Assembly (NCBI GenBank): GCA_964590435.1
Contig: CAZPWT010000050.1
Span: 1-64,000 of the forward strand
Direction: 5' to 3'
Length of the DNA stretch: 64,000 nt
From: WSZJ01 sp964590435
Lineage (GTDB): Bacteria; Planctomycetota; MHYJ01; WSZJ01
Positions 7,636-14,765 of the stretch are shown here, one piece after another (position 1 is the stretch's first letter; every line of letters begins with the position of its first letter). The notes below the pieces were generated by a model. It had not been told where the DNA came from. It saw nothing but the letters and a program-made list of their open reading frames with translations, and did not search any database. The position numbers and the translations under genes are program-made.

Positions 7636-8192
7636 TCACACGGCCAGCCACCCCGCCCGCGTCGCCCACGCGGACGCCGGCCACTTCTCCGCAAGCTCCT
7701 TCCACGCGACCTTCGCCGCTTCGATCCCGCCGCTTCGCCGGAACTCGCTGACGCCGAGCCAGTACATCGCTTCGGGGGCGCGGTCGTGGGACGGGTTGCG
7801 GGTCACGGTGTCGCGGAGCCTGCGGCTGGCGGTCTCGAAGTCGCGCGCTTCGAGGGAGGCCCGCGCGAGGCCGTAGCCGAATTCGGCGAGGAAGTCGGCG
7901 GGGGGCAGCCAGCCGATCGTCTGGTGGAGCACGGTGCCGTCGGGGAGCGCGGCGAGGAGCGTCGGGGTCCAGATGACGCGCAGCTTTTTCGCGAGGTCGC
8001 GCTGGTCCTTCACGTTGACCTTCACGGCGACGTAATTCGCGTCCGCGAACGCTGCGACTTCAGGGGTTGGATACGTATCCGCATCCAGTCGGGCGCAGGC
8101 GGGATGTGGGGGGAGAAGGCGTCGATGAGGAGGGGGCGTTTTGAGGCGGCGGAGAGGGTCACGGCTTCGTCCCAGGTGGCGGACCATTTCAT
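7636..8192 (-). pseudogene. Thioredoxin-fold/TPR protein with frameshift at the CxxC motif
   Basis: Two open frames together encode one thioredoxin-like protein. The first frame starts at ATG 8192 with MKWSATWDEAVTLSAASKR and runs through LLIDAFSPH. The second continues with ACARLDADTYPTPEVAAF, then the conserved WTPTLLAALPDG and TPR-like helices (TASRRLRD, EAMYWLGVSEFRRSG) to the stop at 7636. The break lies at about 8096-8110, exactly where a CPxC redox motif should be; deletion of one base would explain it. It may be a true pseudogene or a sequence error. The intact paralogue at 21323-22561 has the same thioredoxin-TPR plan. The gene is divergent from the hydrolase at 8267. Confidence 0.7.
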
Positions 8193-8266
8193 GGGTGGGC
8201 CTCGCAACTTGCGGGTTAGTTTGGGGTTGTGATGGTACTGGGAGTTCCAAAACGAGGAAGACACCG

Positions 8267-10039
8267 ATGACGACTGCTCGCACGACCTTGCCCTTTCCCT
8301 TGCCCTTTCCCATGCCCTTGCCTGGTCGTTGTTTTGCCCTGGGGCTATCGGTGAGAGCGGGCGGGCAAGGGAAAGGGAAAGGGCAAGGGCCGAGTAAACG
8401 CACATTGGCCGCGTGGGCGGGCGTTTTCCTGTTCCTGAGCCTTCCACTCGCGGCGGAGGAATGGCGCACGGAGCTGAAGGATCTGCAGATCCCGATGCGC
8501 GACGGCAAGACGCTCGCGGCGGACGTGTATCTCCCGCCGAAGGAAGGCAAGTACCCGTGCGTGCTCATCCAGACGCCCTACAACAAGCGGAACATGGGCG
8601 CGGTCATGGCGCTCGACGGGACGCCGATCGGCGAGACGGGGCGCGGCGCGGCGTCGGACATGAAAGTGCTCATGGACCGCGAGCACTACGCCTACATGGT
8701 CGTCGATTGGCGCGGGTTCTACGCTTCCAAGGCCGCGACGAAGCCGAAGCCGAAGCGCGGGCTGGACGGGTACGACTGCGTGGAGTGGATCGCGGCGCAG
8801 GCGTGGAGCGACGGGAAGGTCGGGACGTGGGGCGGGAGCGCGCTGGGGAAGCAGCAGCTGGACACGGCGGCGGAGAAGCCGCCGCACCTGGTGTGCTGCG
8901 TACCGCTGATCGCCTCGATGGGCCAGGAGTACGCGGCGTACTACGAGGGCGGCGTGATGCTGGAGGGGCACGTGAAGCGCCTCGACCAGCTCGGGTTCGG
9001 GGTCGGGACGGTCGTGGGCGCGGCGCCGCTTCCGTGGGCGCCGGCGTGGAAGCTGGCGGAGGCGGTGACGTATCACCCGGAGTCGATCGAGGTGCCGTGC
9101 CTGATGATTACGGGGTGGTGGGACAACTACCCGGACCTGGTGGTGAAAACGTTCGAGGGGATCGTTGCGAGGGGCGGGGACGCGGCGAAGGCGGGGTCGA
9201 AGCTGCTGATCGGGCCGTGGGACCACGTGGGGGTCGGCGTGGCGAAGCAGGGGGACGTGGAGTTCGAGAAGGCGTCGCTCGAGTCGGGGCGGGCGGCGAA
9301 GGCGTTCCTCGACTACTGGCTGCGCGGGGTGAAGGACAACGGGTGGGAGAAGGCGCCGCGCGTGCGCTACTGGGTCGTGAACGAGCAGGAGTGGCGGACG
9401 TGCGAGTCGTGGACGGCGCTCGAGCGCGAGACGAAGACGCTGCACCTGTGCGCGGACGGACGGCTCGCGACCGAAGCGCCGCAGAAGGACGAGTCGCGGT
9501 CGTGGACGTTCGATCCGCTCGAGCCGTCCCCGACGCTCGGCGGGGCGAATTTGCCGCCGATGCCGCACGGGCCGACGGACCATGCGGCGCTGTCGCAACG
9601 CAAGGACGGCGCCTGGTACTCGACCGGCAAGCTCGAGAAGCCGCTCCGCGTGAACGGCAACGTCGAGCTCACGATCGCGTTCGAGGCGAACGCCCCCGAC
9701 TGCGACTTCACGGTGCGGATCTGCGACGTCGGCCCGGACGGCAAGGCGATCCTGATCGGCGACACGGCGGCACGCGCAAAGTTCAGGGACGGAGGCAGCG
9801 AAGCGCACCTGCTCGAGGTCGGGAAGCGGGCGAAGATCACGCTGCGGTTTCCGTCCACGGCGACGACGTTTCCCGAGGGGCACGAGCTGCGGGTGTACGT
9901 CGCGAACACGAACTGGCCGCGGTTTGAGAGGAACACGGGGACGGGGGCGGATCACTGGGACGAGAAGGCGGCGCAGCCGGTGAAGGTGGTGATGCACCAC
10001 GACGAGAGCGTGATGACCTTGCCGATCGTGAAGGAGTGA
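8267..10039 (+). CDS. CocE/NonD-type S15 hydrolase, secreted
   Basis: This is an alpha/beta hydrolase of the X-Pro dipeptidyl-peptidase S15 / cocaine-esterase family, with the usual C-terminal jelly-roll (X-Pro_C) domain in its last 220 residues. The nucleophile Ser191 lies in TWGGSALGK. The acid is in LMITGWWDNYPD and the histidine in LLIGPWDHVGVG. Such enzymes hydrolyse acyl, ester or amide bonds of peptides or antibiotics; the substrate is unknown. A signal peptide (RTLAAWAGVFLFLSLPLAA) begins only at residue 45. The ATG at 8267 has a good ribosome site (GAGGAAG, 8254-8260). The roughly 40 residues before the signal peptide are encoded by an inverted GGGAAA-rich repeat, probably inserted in frame. 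A TTG at 8405 is the alternative start. Confidence 0.82.
   Translation: MTTARTTLPFPLPFPMPLPGRCFALGLSVRAGGQGKGKGQGPSKRTLAAWAGVFLFLSLPLAAEEWRTELKDLQIPMRDGKTLAADVYLPPKEGKYPCVLIQTPYNKRNMGAVMALDGTPIGETGRGAASDMKVLMDREHYAYMVVDWRGFYASKAATKPKPKRGLDGYDCVEWIAAQAWSDGKVGTWGGSALGKQQLDTAAEKPPHLVCCVPLIASMGQEYAAYYEGGVMLEGHVKRLDQLGFGVGTVVGAAPLPWAPAWKLAEAVTYHPESIEVPCLMITGWWDNYPDLVVKTFEGIVARGGDAAKAGSKLLIGPWDHVGVGVAKQGDVEFEKASLESGRAAKAFLDYWLRGVKDNGWEKAPRVRYWVVNEQEWRTCESWTALERETKTLHLCADGRLATEAPQKDESRSWTFDPLEPSPTLGGANLPPMPHGPTDHAALSQRKDGAWYSTGKLEKPLRVNGNVELTIAFEANAPDCDFTVRICDVGPDGKAILIGDTAARAKFRDGGSEAHLLEVGKRAKITLRFPSTATTFPEGHELRVYVANTNWPRFERNTGTGADHWDEKAAQPVKVVMHHDESVMTLPIVKE
8286..8389. repeat. GGGAAA/TTTCCC inverted repeat inside the hydrolase N-terminus
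   Basis: A pyrimidine-rich arm (8286-8322, built of CCCTTG and CCCTTT units) is mirrored by a purine-rich arm (8359-8389). A 16-base perfect match pairs 8286-8301 with 8373-8388. The element sits between a good ribosome site plus ATG and the hydrophobic signal sequence of the hydrolase. Its length keeps the reading frame open. It looks like a mobile palindromic repeat. Confidence 0.7.
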
Positions 10040-10042
10040 GAA

Positions 10043-10154
10043 GCCGTTATCCGCGGCCGTTTCCGCGTCATCCGCTGTTATCCGCGAATTCTGTTTTGAA
10101 AAAGACGAACGGCATTCGCGGATAAAGGCGGATTTGGCGGAAAAGGCCGCGGAT
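10043..10154. repeat. 112-bp palindromic dispersed repeat, copy 2
   Basis: Second copy of the element at 4726-4837, in the same orientation and of the same length. It begins four bases after the hydrolase stop codon and fills nearly the whole gap to the next gene. It may act as the 3'-end structure of the hydrolase mRNA, although no T run follows. Confidence 0.8.
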
Positions 10155-10190
10155 ACAGCTTCCTGGAACAGCGCTGGGTAAGATCCACCC

Positions 10191-10874
10191 GTGAACCTCG
10201 CCCTCTTCCTCCGCGGCGCCAACGTCGGCGGCGCGCGCGTCTTCAGCCCCGCCGCCCTCGCGAAGAAACTCGGCGTCGAGAGCATCGGCGCCGCCGGGAC
10301 GTTCATCGCCCGCAACGCCTCCTCGGCCGGCGCGCTGCGAAAGAAATTCGCCGCGGCGCTGCCGTTCAAGACGGAGATCCTCGTCTGCTCTGCCGCGGAC
10401 ATCGCCGGGCTGGTCGACGCCGACCCGTTCCGAAACCTGCCGAAGGACGCGAAACCCGTCGTCACGATCCTCGCGCAGCCCCCGAAGTCCCCCTGCAAAT
10501 TCCCCTTCGACCTCCCCGCCGGCCCGAAGTGGCAAGTCCGCCTCTTCCCTCCCGTCGGCCTCTTCGTCCCCGGCTGCTACCGCGTCCTGGGCCGGCTCGG
10601 CCACTACCCGAACGAAGTCGCCGAAAAGACCCTTGGCGTCCCGGCCACCACGCGAGGCTGGCCGACCATCCTCAAGATCCACGACAAACTCCGGTCCTGG
10701 GCCGTTCCTCGCAACCCGCCTTCGCCCCTGCGGGGCTTCGGCGGGCTTCGCTCGCAACTGTTGCCGTGCGCGCCAGCCTCCGCTAGAACGCTCCGATGCC
10801 GCCGAAACCCGTGCCGCTTCCCCCCATGTCCGAATTCACGCAACAGTGCGCGTGGGAGATCGACGAAGCGCTGA
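10191..10874 (+). CDS. DUF1697 family protein
   Basis: Residues 1-172 match DUF1697: the opening LALFLRGANVGG, a central FPFDLP...WQVRLFPP stretch, and the conserved end LGVPATTRGWPTILKI. Function is unknown; the family is cytosolic, about 180 aa, with a ferredoxin-like fold. Here the frame runs on to 227 aa because a palindromic repeat (10715-10745) begins at codon 175 and no stop follows until 10874. This tail overlaps the next gene. The last 50 residues are therefore probably an acquired extension rather than native protein. Confidence 0.75.
   Translation: MNLALFLRGANVGGARVFSPAALAKKLGVESIGAAGTFIARNASSAGALRKKFAAALPFKTEILVCSAADIAGLVDADPFRNLPKDAKPVVTILAQPPKSPCKFPFDLPAGPKWQVRLFPPVGLFVPGCYRVLGRLGHYPNEVAEKTLGVPATTRGWPTILKIHDKLRSWAVPRNPPSPLRGFGGLRSQLLPCAPASARTLRCRRNPCRFPPCPNSRNSARGRSTKR
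10715..10745. repeat. 31-bp CGCC/TTCG palindromic repeat, copy A
   Basis: Palindrome of the form CCCGCC-TTC-GCCCC, TGC, GGGGC-TTC-GGCGGG. A near-identical 31-base copy lies at 18345-18375. It lies within the 3' end of the DUF1697 frame and appears to have replaced its natural stop. It is a REP-like intergenic element. Confidence 0.65.
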
Positions 10875-11554
10875 TCTGGACGGACCTCGCGGGCACGATG
10901 GCCTGGGCGAATCGCCGCGCGCAGGCGCTGTTCGGCTACACCGAGGCGGAGCTGGTCGGGAAGCCCGTGATGATGCTGTACAGCGCTTCCAATTCCCCGG
11001 CGCTCTCCAAGGAGATCGTGGAAGCGACGCTGACGGGCGGGTGGCGGGGCGACATCATGAACGTGATGAAGGACGGGACGGAGTTCCCGTGCCAGATGAC
11101 GACGACGCTGATGAAGGACGCGGCGGGGCAGCCGGTCGGGATCGCGGGGGCGCTGGTGGACCTGCGGCGGCTGTGGGGGCGGACGCCGGAGGAGGACGGG
11201 GAGGCGGCGGCGGGGCGGATGCTGGTGCGGCTGATCATGCGGGCGGAGGGGGACACGGCGGCGCTGGCGATCGCGGGCGGGCTGGGGATGGACGCGGTGG
11301 CGCTATTCAACCTGGACGGGAAGCTCGCGGGGTTCGCTGGGGACCCGTTCCTGAAGGACGAGATGGCGCGGCGGCCGTTCCCGCAGATCGAGGAGACGCT
11401 GCTGAAGGAGCTGGGGGCGAAGTGTGCGCTGCAGGGGGTTGGGGAGGTGGGGAGCGTTGTCGCCGTGAGCTTCGAGAAGAAGGAAGTGGACGAGGCGACG
11501 AAGGGGGTTTTCCGGGCGATGCTGAAGATTCTGCGAGTGGAAACCCGTCTGTAA
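10796..11554 (+). CDS. PAS domain protein
   Basis: This is a 252-aa soluble protein. A PAS domain spans roughly residues 20-125: IDEALIWTDLAGTMAWANRR, LFGYTEAELVGKPVMMLY, then WRGDIMNVMKDGTEFPCQMT. A C-terminal domain of about 110 residues (EGDTAALAIAGGLGMDAVALF and onward) is not one I recognise, and no kinase, GGDEF or HTH domain is present. It probably senses a small ligand or redox state and signals by protein contact. The start is uncertain: ATG 10796 is used, and ATG 10826 (MSEFTQQ) is an alternative. Neither has a clear ribosome site. Its 5' end overlaps the extended DUF1697 frame. Confidence 0.75.
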   Translation: MPPKPVPLPPMSEFTQQCAWEIDEALIWTDLAGTMAWANRRAQALFGYTEAELVGKPVMMLYSASNSPALSKEIVEATLTGGWRGDIMNVMKDGTEFPCQMTTTLMKDAAGQPVGIAGALVDLRRLWGRTPEEDGEAAAGRMLVRLIMRAEGDTAALAIAGGLGMDAVALFNLDGKLAGFAGDPFLKDEMARRPFPQIEETLLKELGAKCALQGVGEVGSVVAVSFEKKEVDEATKGVFRAMLKILRVETRL

Positions 11555-11609
11555 GCGCTTGTTGCGCAATCACTTGCGCCCCCGACGTGGAAGAAATGGC
11601 CCCGGTGGC

Positions 11610-11638
11610 TTGACTCCGGATTGCCAGTGGGATAAGAT
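11610..11638 (+). promoter_or_regulatory. Near-consensus sigma-70-type promoter of the TetR gene
   Basis: TTGACT (11610-11615) and TAAGAT (11633-11638) are separated by exactly 17 bases. This is one of the best promoter matches in the window. The -10 element overlaps the first bases of operator 1, as expected for autorepression. Confidence 0.8.
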
Positions 11639-11661
11639 GTGAGTGAGCGTTCACTCGCGAA
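11636..11661. promoter_or_regulatory. TetR operator 1
   Basis: A 26-base site with the palindromic core GAGTGAGCGTTCACTC overlaps the -10 box and the predicted transcription start of the TetR gene. It matches operator 2 at 12301-12326 in 20 of 26 positions. Confidence 0.75.
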
Positions 11662-11670
11662 AAGGACACC

Positions 11671-12255
11671 ATGATCATCGACGAAGCCAAGCAGGACACC
11701 AAGCTCCCCGCCATCATGAACGCGGCCGTCCGACTCTTCGTCGAAAACGGCGTCGCTTCCACCACCATCCGCGATATCGCCAAGGCCGCCAAGGTCGCCG
11801 AAGGCACCCTCTACCGCCACTACGACTCCAAGGAAGAACTCGCCCGCGACATCCTCCAGAAGAACCTCGCGACCTTCTCCGAGTTCCTCGATCGCAAGGC
11901 CCGCGAAAAGTCCGGCCTCGCCGGGCGGCTCGAAGGCGTCGCCGCCGCATTCGCCGAGGCCTACGAGGACAACCAGGACGTCGCGCGCTTCATCCTTTTC
12001 TCACACGCCGCCGAGATGGAACGACTCCCGAAATCGATGCGCATGCCGCGGCACGTGGTGGTGGATCTGCTGAAGGAAGCGGTTTCGGCGCGCGAGCTGC
12101 CGGCGGCGGCGGACCTGGACCTGCTGCAGGCGCTGGTGATCGGTGCGTGCTCGCGGCTCTTGCTGGCGAAGGCGTACGGCGAGGTGAAGGGCGACTTGCG
12201 CGAGAAAGCGGCGGAGGTCGGGCGCCGGCTGAGCCGAATGGTGGAGGGGAAGTGA
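11671..12255 (+). CDS. TetR/AcrR family transcriptional repressor
   Basis: This 194-aa protein has the TetR N-terminal helix-turn-helix at residues 14-60 (IMNAAVRLFVENGVASTTIR, then VAEGTLYRHYDSKEELARDI) and a variable helical ligand domain. The ligand is unknown. The start is supported by AAGGACA upstream. Regulation is unusually readable: a near-consensus promoter is overlapped by a palindromic operator, and a second, better palindrome with the same core lies just inside the next gene. This points to autorepression and control of the downstream membrane/radical-SAM genes. The next gene starts two bases after the stop. Confidence 0.9.
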   Translation: MIIDEAKQDTKLPAIMNAAVRLFVENGVASTTIRDIAKAAKVAEGTLYRHYDSKEELARDILQKNLATFSEFLDRKAREKSGLAGRLEGVAAAFAEAYEDNQDVARFILFSHAAEMERLPKSMRMPRHVVVDLLKEAVSARELPAAADLDLLQALVIGACSRLLLAKAYGEVKGDLREKAAEVGRRLSRMVEGK

Positions 12256-12256
12256 G

Positions 12257-12772
12257 ATGAGCGACCTGCGGACGATGCGACCGGTTTCTTCGTCGCCCCA
12301 GATGCGAGTGAATGTTCACTCGCATCGCGAGGAGCCCTCCGGACTCCTCAACGCCGCCATCGGCTGGACCGGAATCTCCATCGGACTCGTCGCCGCGCTC
12401 TGGATCGGCATGTGGGCCTTCGCCGGCCCCATGCCCGCCCCGCACGGCTTCGAGTCCTACGACGCCCTTCCCCGCCGCCTGCTCCGGCTCGCGCACATCG
12501 CGGCCGTCGCGATCGGCGGGCTGAACGTGCTGCTCGCGCGGGAGCTGCCGTCGCTCGCGCTGCCTGCGAAGTGGAAGTCCGCGTGCTCGTGGCTCGCGAT
12601 CGCCGCGTGGCCCGGGCTCGTGCTGGTTCTCGCCGTCGCGGCGTTCGTGCCGGAAGCGAAGTACGTGCTTCCCGCAGGCGCGACGGCGCTCACGACATCC
12701 ATGACCATCGCCGCGGTGGGCGCCTGGCGCCGTTGGGCCGGGCGTGCCGCCGCGGAAAGGAGGCTTCCGTGA
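12257..12772 (+). CDS. Small multi-pass membrane protein
   Basis: I do not recognise this 171-aa protein. It has about four hydrophobic segments (near residues 32-56, 76-95, 108-130 and 140-155) and a basic C-terminus. The ATG at 12257 follows GGAGGGGA at a good distance. Codons 16-24 (MRVNVHSH region) are encoded by TetR operator 2, so the N-terminus doubles as a regulatory site; ATG 12302 inside the operator is a less likely start. Its stop overlaps the GTG start of the radical SAM gene by four bases. Confidence 0.7.
   Translation: MSDLRTMRPVSSSPQMRVNVHSHREEPSGLLNAAIGWTGISIGLVAALWIGMWAFAGPMPAPHGFESYDALPRRLLRLAHIAAVAIGGLNVLLARELPSLALPAKWKSACSWLAIAAWPGLVLVLAVAAFVPEAKYVLPAGATALTTSMTIAAVGAWRRWAGRAAAERRLP
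12301..12326. promoter_or_regulatory. TetR operator 2 (perfect palindrome)
   Basis: Two perfectly complementary 12-base arms (GATGCGAGTGAA and TTCACTCGCATC) flank a central TG. The site shares the core of operator 1, 665 bases upstream. It lies within the first codons of the membrane-protein gene and could act as a roadblock or by looping with operator 1. Confidence 0.8.
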
Positions 12773-14079
12773 AGATCGCGCTGATCGCCGTGTCGGGAGT
12801 TCGCGTGCGCAACACGCTGCTCGACGTGCACAACGTGACCTTGCCGGGGTTCGTGCACCGCGGGAAGACGATCGCGAGCCTGCCGTCGCTGGGGCTCCTG
12901 ACGATCGCGGGGACAACGCCGCCGGGGCATGAGTTGCGGTACTTCGACATGCCCGAGCTCGACCTCGCGGCGCTGGGGGACGAGATGTTCGACCTCGCCG
13001 CGATCAGCGCGCTGACCGCGAAGATCGACGTCGCCTACGCCATCGCTGCGGCGCTACGGGCTCGCGGGACGAAAGTCGTCATCGGCGGACTGCACGCGAA
13101 GATGCTCCCGCGCGAAGTCGCCCGCCACGCCGATGCCGTCGCGGTCGGCGAGGGCGAGGACCTATGGCCGCGCATTGTCGAGGACGCCGCGCGCGGCACC
13201 CTGAAGCGCTTCTACGTCGAGGACCGCCCCGGCACCTACGACCTCGCGCGCGCGCCGCTTCCCCGCTACGACCTCCTCGACATGTCTCGCTACAACCGCA
13301 TCACGGTCCAGACGTCGCGCGGCTGCCCGCACGACTGCGAGTTCTGCGCGGCGTCGAAGCTGTTCGGGCGGTACCGCCGCAAGCCGGTGGAGCTGGTGCT
13401 GCGCGACGTGGATGCGATCCGCGCGCGCTGGCCGCGGCCGATGCTCGAGTTCGCGGACGACAACACCTTCGCGGACCCGGCGTGGGGAAAGGAACTCCTG
13501 CGCGGGCTCGCCGGCCGCGGCGTGCGCTGGTTCACCGAGACGGATTCGTCCGTCGCGAAGGACCCGGAGCTGCTCGACCTGCTAGCCCTCGCCGGCTGCC
13601 GCCAGCTCCTCATCGGCTACGAATCCCCCCGCCGCGCTTCCCTCGTCGGCCTCGACGCGCGCAACTGGAAGCTGCGCCAGCTCGACGGCTACCGCCGTAC
13701 GATCGAGGCGATCCAGTCGCGCGGCGTCAGCGTGAACGGGACGTTCATCGTCGGCATGGACGCCGACTCGCCGGACGTCTTCGAGGAGATCGAGCGGTTC
13801 GTGCGGGAAAGCGGGCTCGCGGAGGTCCAGGTCACCGCGCTGACGCCGTTCCCCGGCACGCGCCTCCACGCGCGGCTCGCCGCCGAGGGGCGCCTCCTCA
13901 CTCGCAAGTACTGGGACCGCTGCACGCTGTTCGACGCGACCTTCCACCCGAAGAACATGACGCTCGAGCAGCTCGAGGAAGGCATGAACTGGCTCTTCGG
14001 CAATCTCTACAACGACGCGGCCGTCGCCGCGCGGAAGCGGCGGTTCCTGGCGATGGTGCGGGCGCGGAGGGCGGGGTAG
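12769..14079 (+). CDS. B12-binding-domain radical SAM protein
   Basis: This 436-aa protein has an N-terminal Rossmann-like B12-binding region (residues 1-140, with VVIGGLHAKMLP and ADAVAVGEGEDLWP). The radical SAM core follows, with the [4Fe-4S] motif C186-x3-C190-x2-C193 (SRGCPHDCEFCAA). Later motifs include MLEFADDNTFADP and NGTFIVGMDADSP. Many relatives are methyltransferases or act on lipids or hopanoids; the substrate is not deducible. The start is GTG with a perfect AAAGGAGG five bases upstream, overlapping the previous stop. It lies in the TetR-headed operon of membrane proteins, which is consistent with a membrane-lipid role, but that is inference. Confidence 0.85.
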   Translation: MKIALIAVSGVRVRNTLLDVHNVTLPGFVHRGKTIASLPSLGLLTIAGTTPPGHELRYFDMPELDLAALGDEMFDLAAISALTAKIDVAYAIAAALRARGTKVVIGGLHAKMLPREVARHADAVAVGEGEDLWPRIVEDAARGTLKRFYVEDRPGTYDLARAPLPRYDLLDMSRYNRITVQTSRGCPHDCEFCAASKLFGRYRRKPVELVLRDVDAIRARWPRPMLEFADDNTFADPAWGKELLRGLAGRGVRWFTETDSSVAKDPELLDLLALAGCRQLLIGYESPRRASLVGLDARNWKLRQLDGYRRTIEAIQSRGVSVNGTFIVGMDADSPDVFEEIERFVRESGLAEVQVTALTPFPGTRLHARLAAEGRLLTRKYWDRCTLFDATFHPKNMTLEQLEEGMNWLFGNLYNDAAVAARKRRFLAMVRARRAG

Positions 14080-14082
14080 ACG

Positions 14083-14601
14083 ATGAGTTATGGCTGCGAT
14101 CTGGAGGACCTGAAGGCCGCCCATGTCGCCGGAATTCTGGCATCGGTCAGCGCGACCGCGTTCCTAGTGATGGTCACGTCCAGGCGCACGTCTGAATGGC
14201 GGTGGATCAGCGGTCTTCTGGGCTTTGTGACGTCCGTGGCGATCTACGTGCTGATGATGTCGTTTGCGGCAGAGATGATCGGCGGAGTGAATGCCATGGC
14301 GACCATACTGATCGTGGCGCCTCTGCTCGCGCTGGCGACGCTGGCGGCATGGGCGTGCTGTGTTATCGGCGCCCGGGGCAACGCCTGCCCTGCCGGAAAA
14401 GCATGGTGGCGGGGGGGTTCGGCGGCGCTGATTGGTTCGGTTCTGTTTGTCTGGGCGACGGCAGAGCCGGTTGAGGCGATCGCTTGTGCGGTCGTCGCGC
14501 TTCCCACGATTGGAATGACGCATGTCCTGTGTTCGCCCCTGAACACCCGAGGCTGCGACACGGGCGACAGGAACGGGACTGCGGTGGGGGCAAACCGATG
14601 A
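14083..14601 (+). CDS. Hypothetical membrane protein
   Basis: This 172-aa protein is not recognised. It has four likely transmembrane helices (about residues 14-32, 40-64, 68-94 and 108-135), the third followed by ACCVIGARGNACPAGKAWW. Base composition and codon use are less GC-biased than the neighbours, suggesting recent acquisition. It begins three bases after the radical SAM stop. Its own stop overlaps the start of the next small open frame (ATGA). Confidence 0.6.
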   Translation: MSYGCDLEDLKAAHVAGILASVSATAFLVMVTSRRTSEWRWISGLLGFVTSVAIYVLMMSFAAEMIGGVNAMATILIVAPLLALATLAAWACCVIGARGNACPAGKAWWRGGSAALIGSVLFVWATAEPVEAIACAVVALPTIGMTHVLCSPLNTRGCDTGDRNGTAVGANR

Positions 14602-14765
14602 TCGGTGCTGATCCTGCGATCGAGCCCGTATTCGACGGCAGCTCTCACAGCCTGCTTGTCGTCGAACTCGCTGTACACGCTCCCTTGGTCCCGGCAGTCG
14701 GCGTCGGCTCCACCGCCGGGATCTGTTTCTGCGCCTTGGCTGACCGAATCGGAGTCCAGTCATGA
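14598..14765 (+). CDS. Possible 55-aa small protein
   Basis: This short frame begins with an ATG overlapping the previous gene's TGA and ends with a TGA overlapping the next gene's ATG. Both junctions are 4-base ATGA overlaps like other operon joints here. The product is hydrophobic in its second half (LLVVELAVHAPLVPAVGVG) and might be one membrane helix. No family is recognised. The symmetric overlap is the only real evidence; chance is possible. Confidence 0.4.
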   Translation: MIGADPAIEPVFDGSSHSLLVVELAVHAPLVPAVGVGSTAGICFCALADRIGVQS

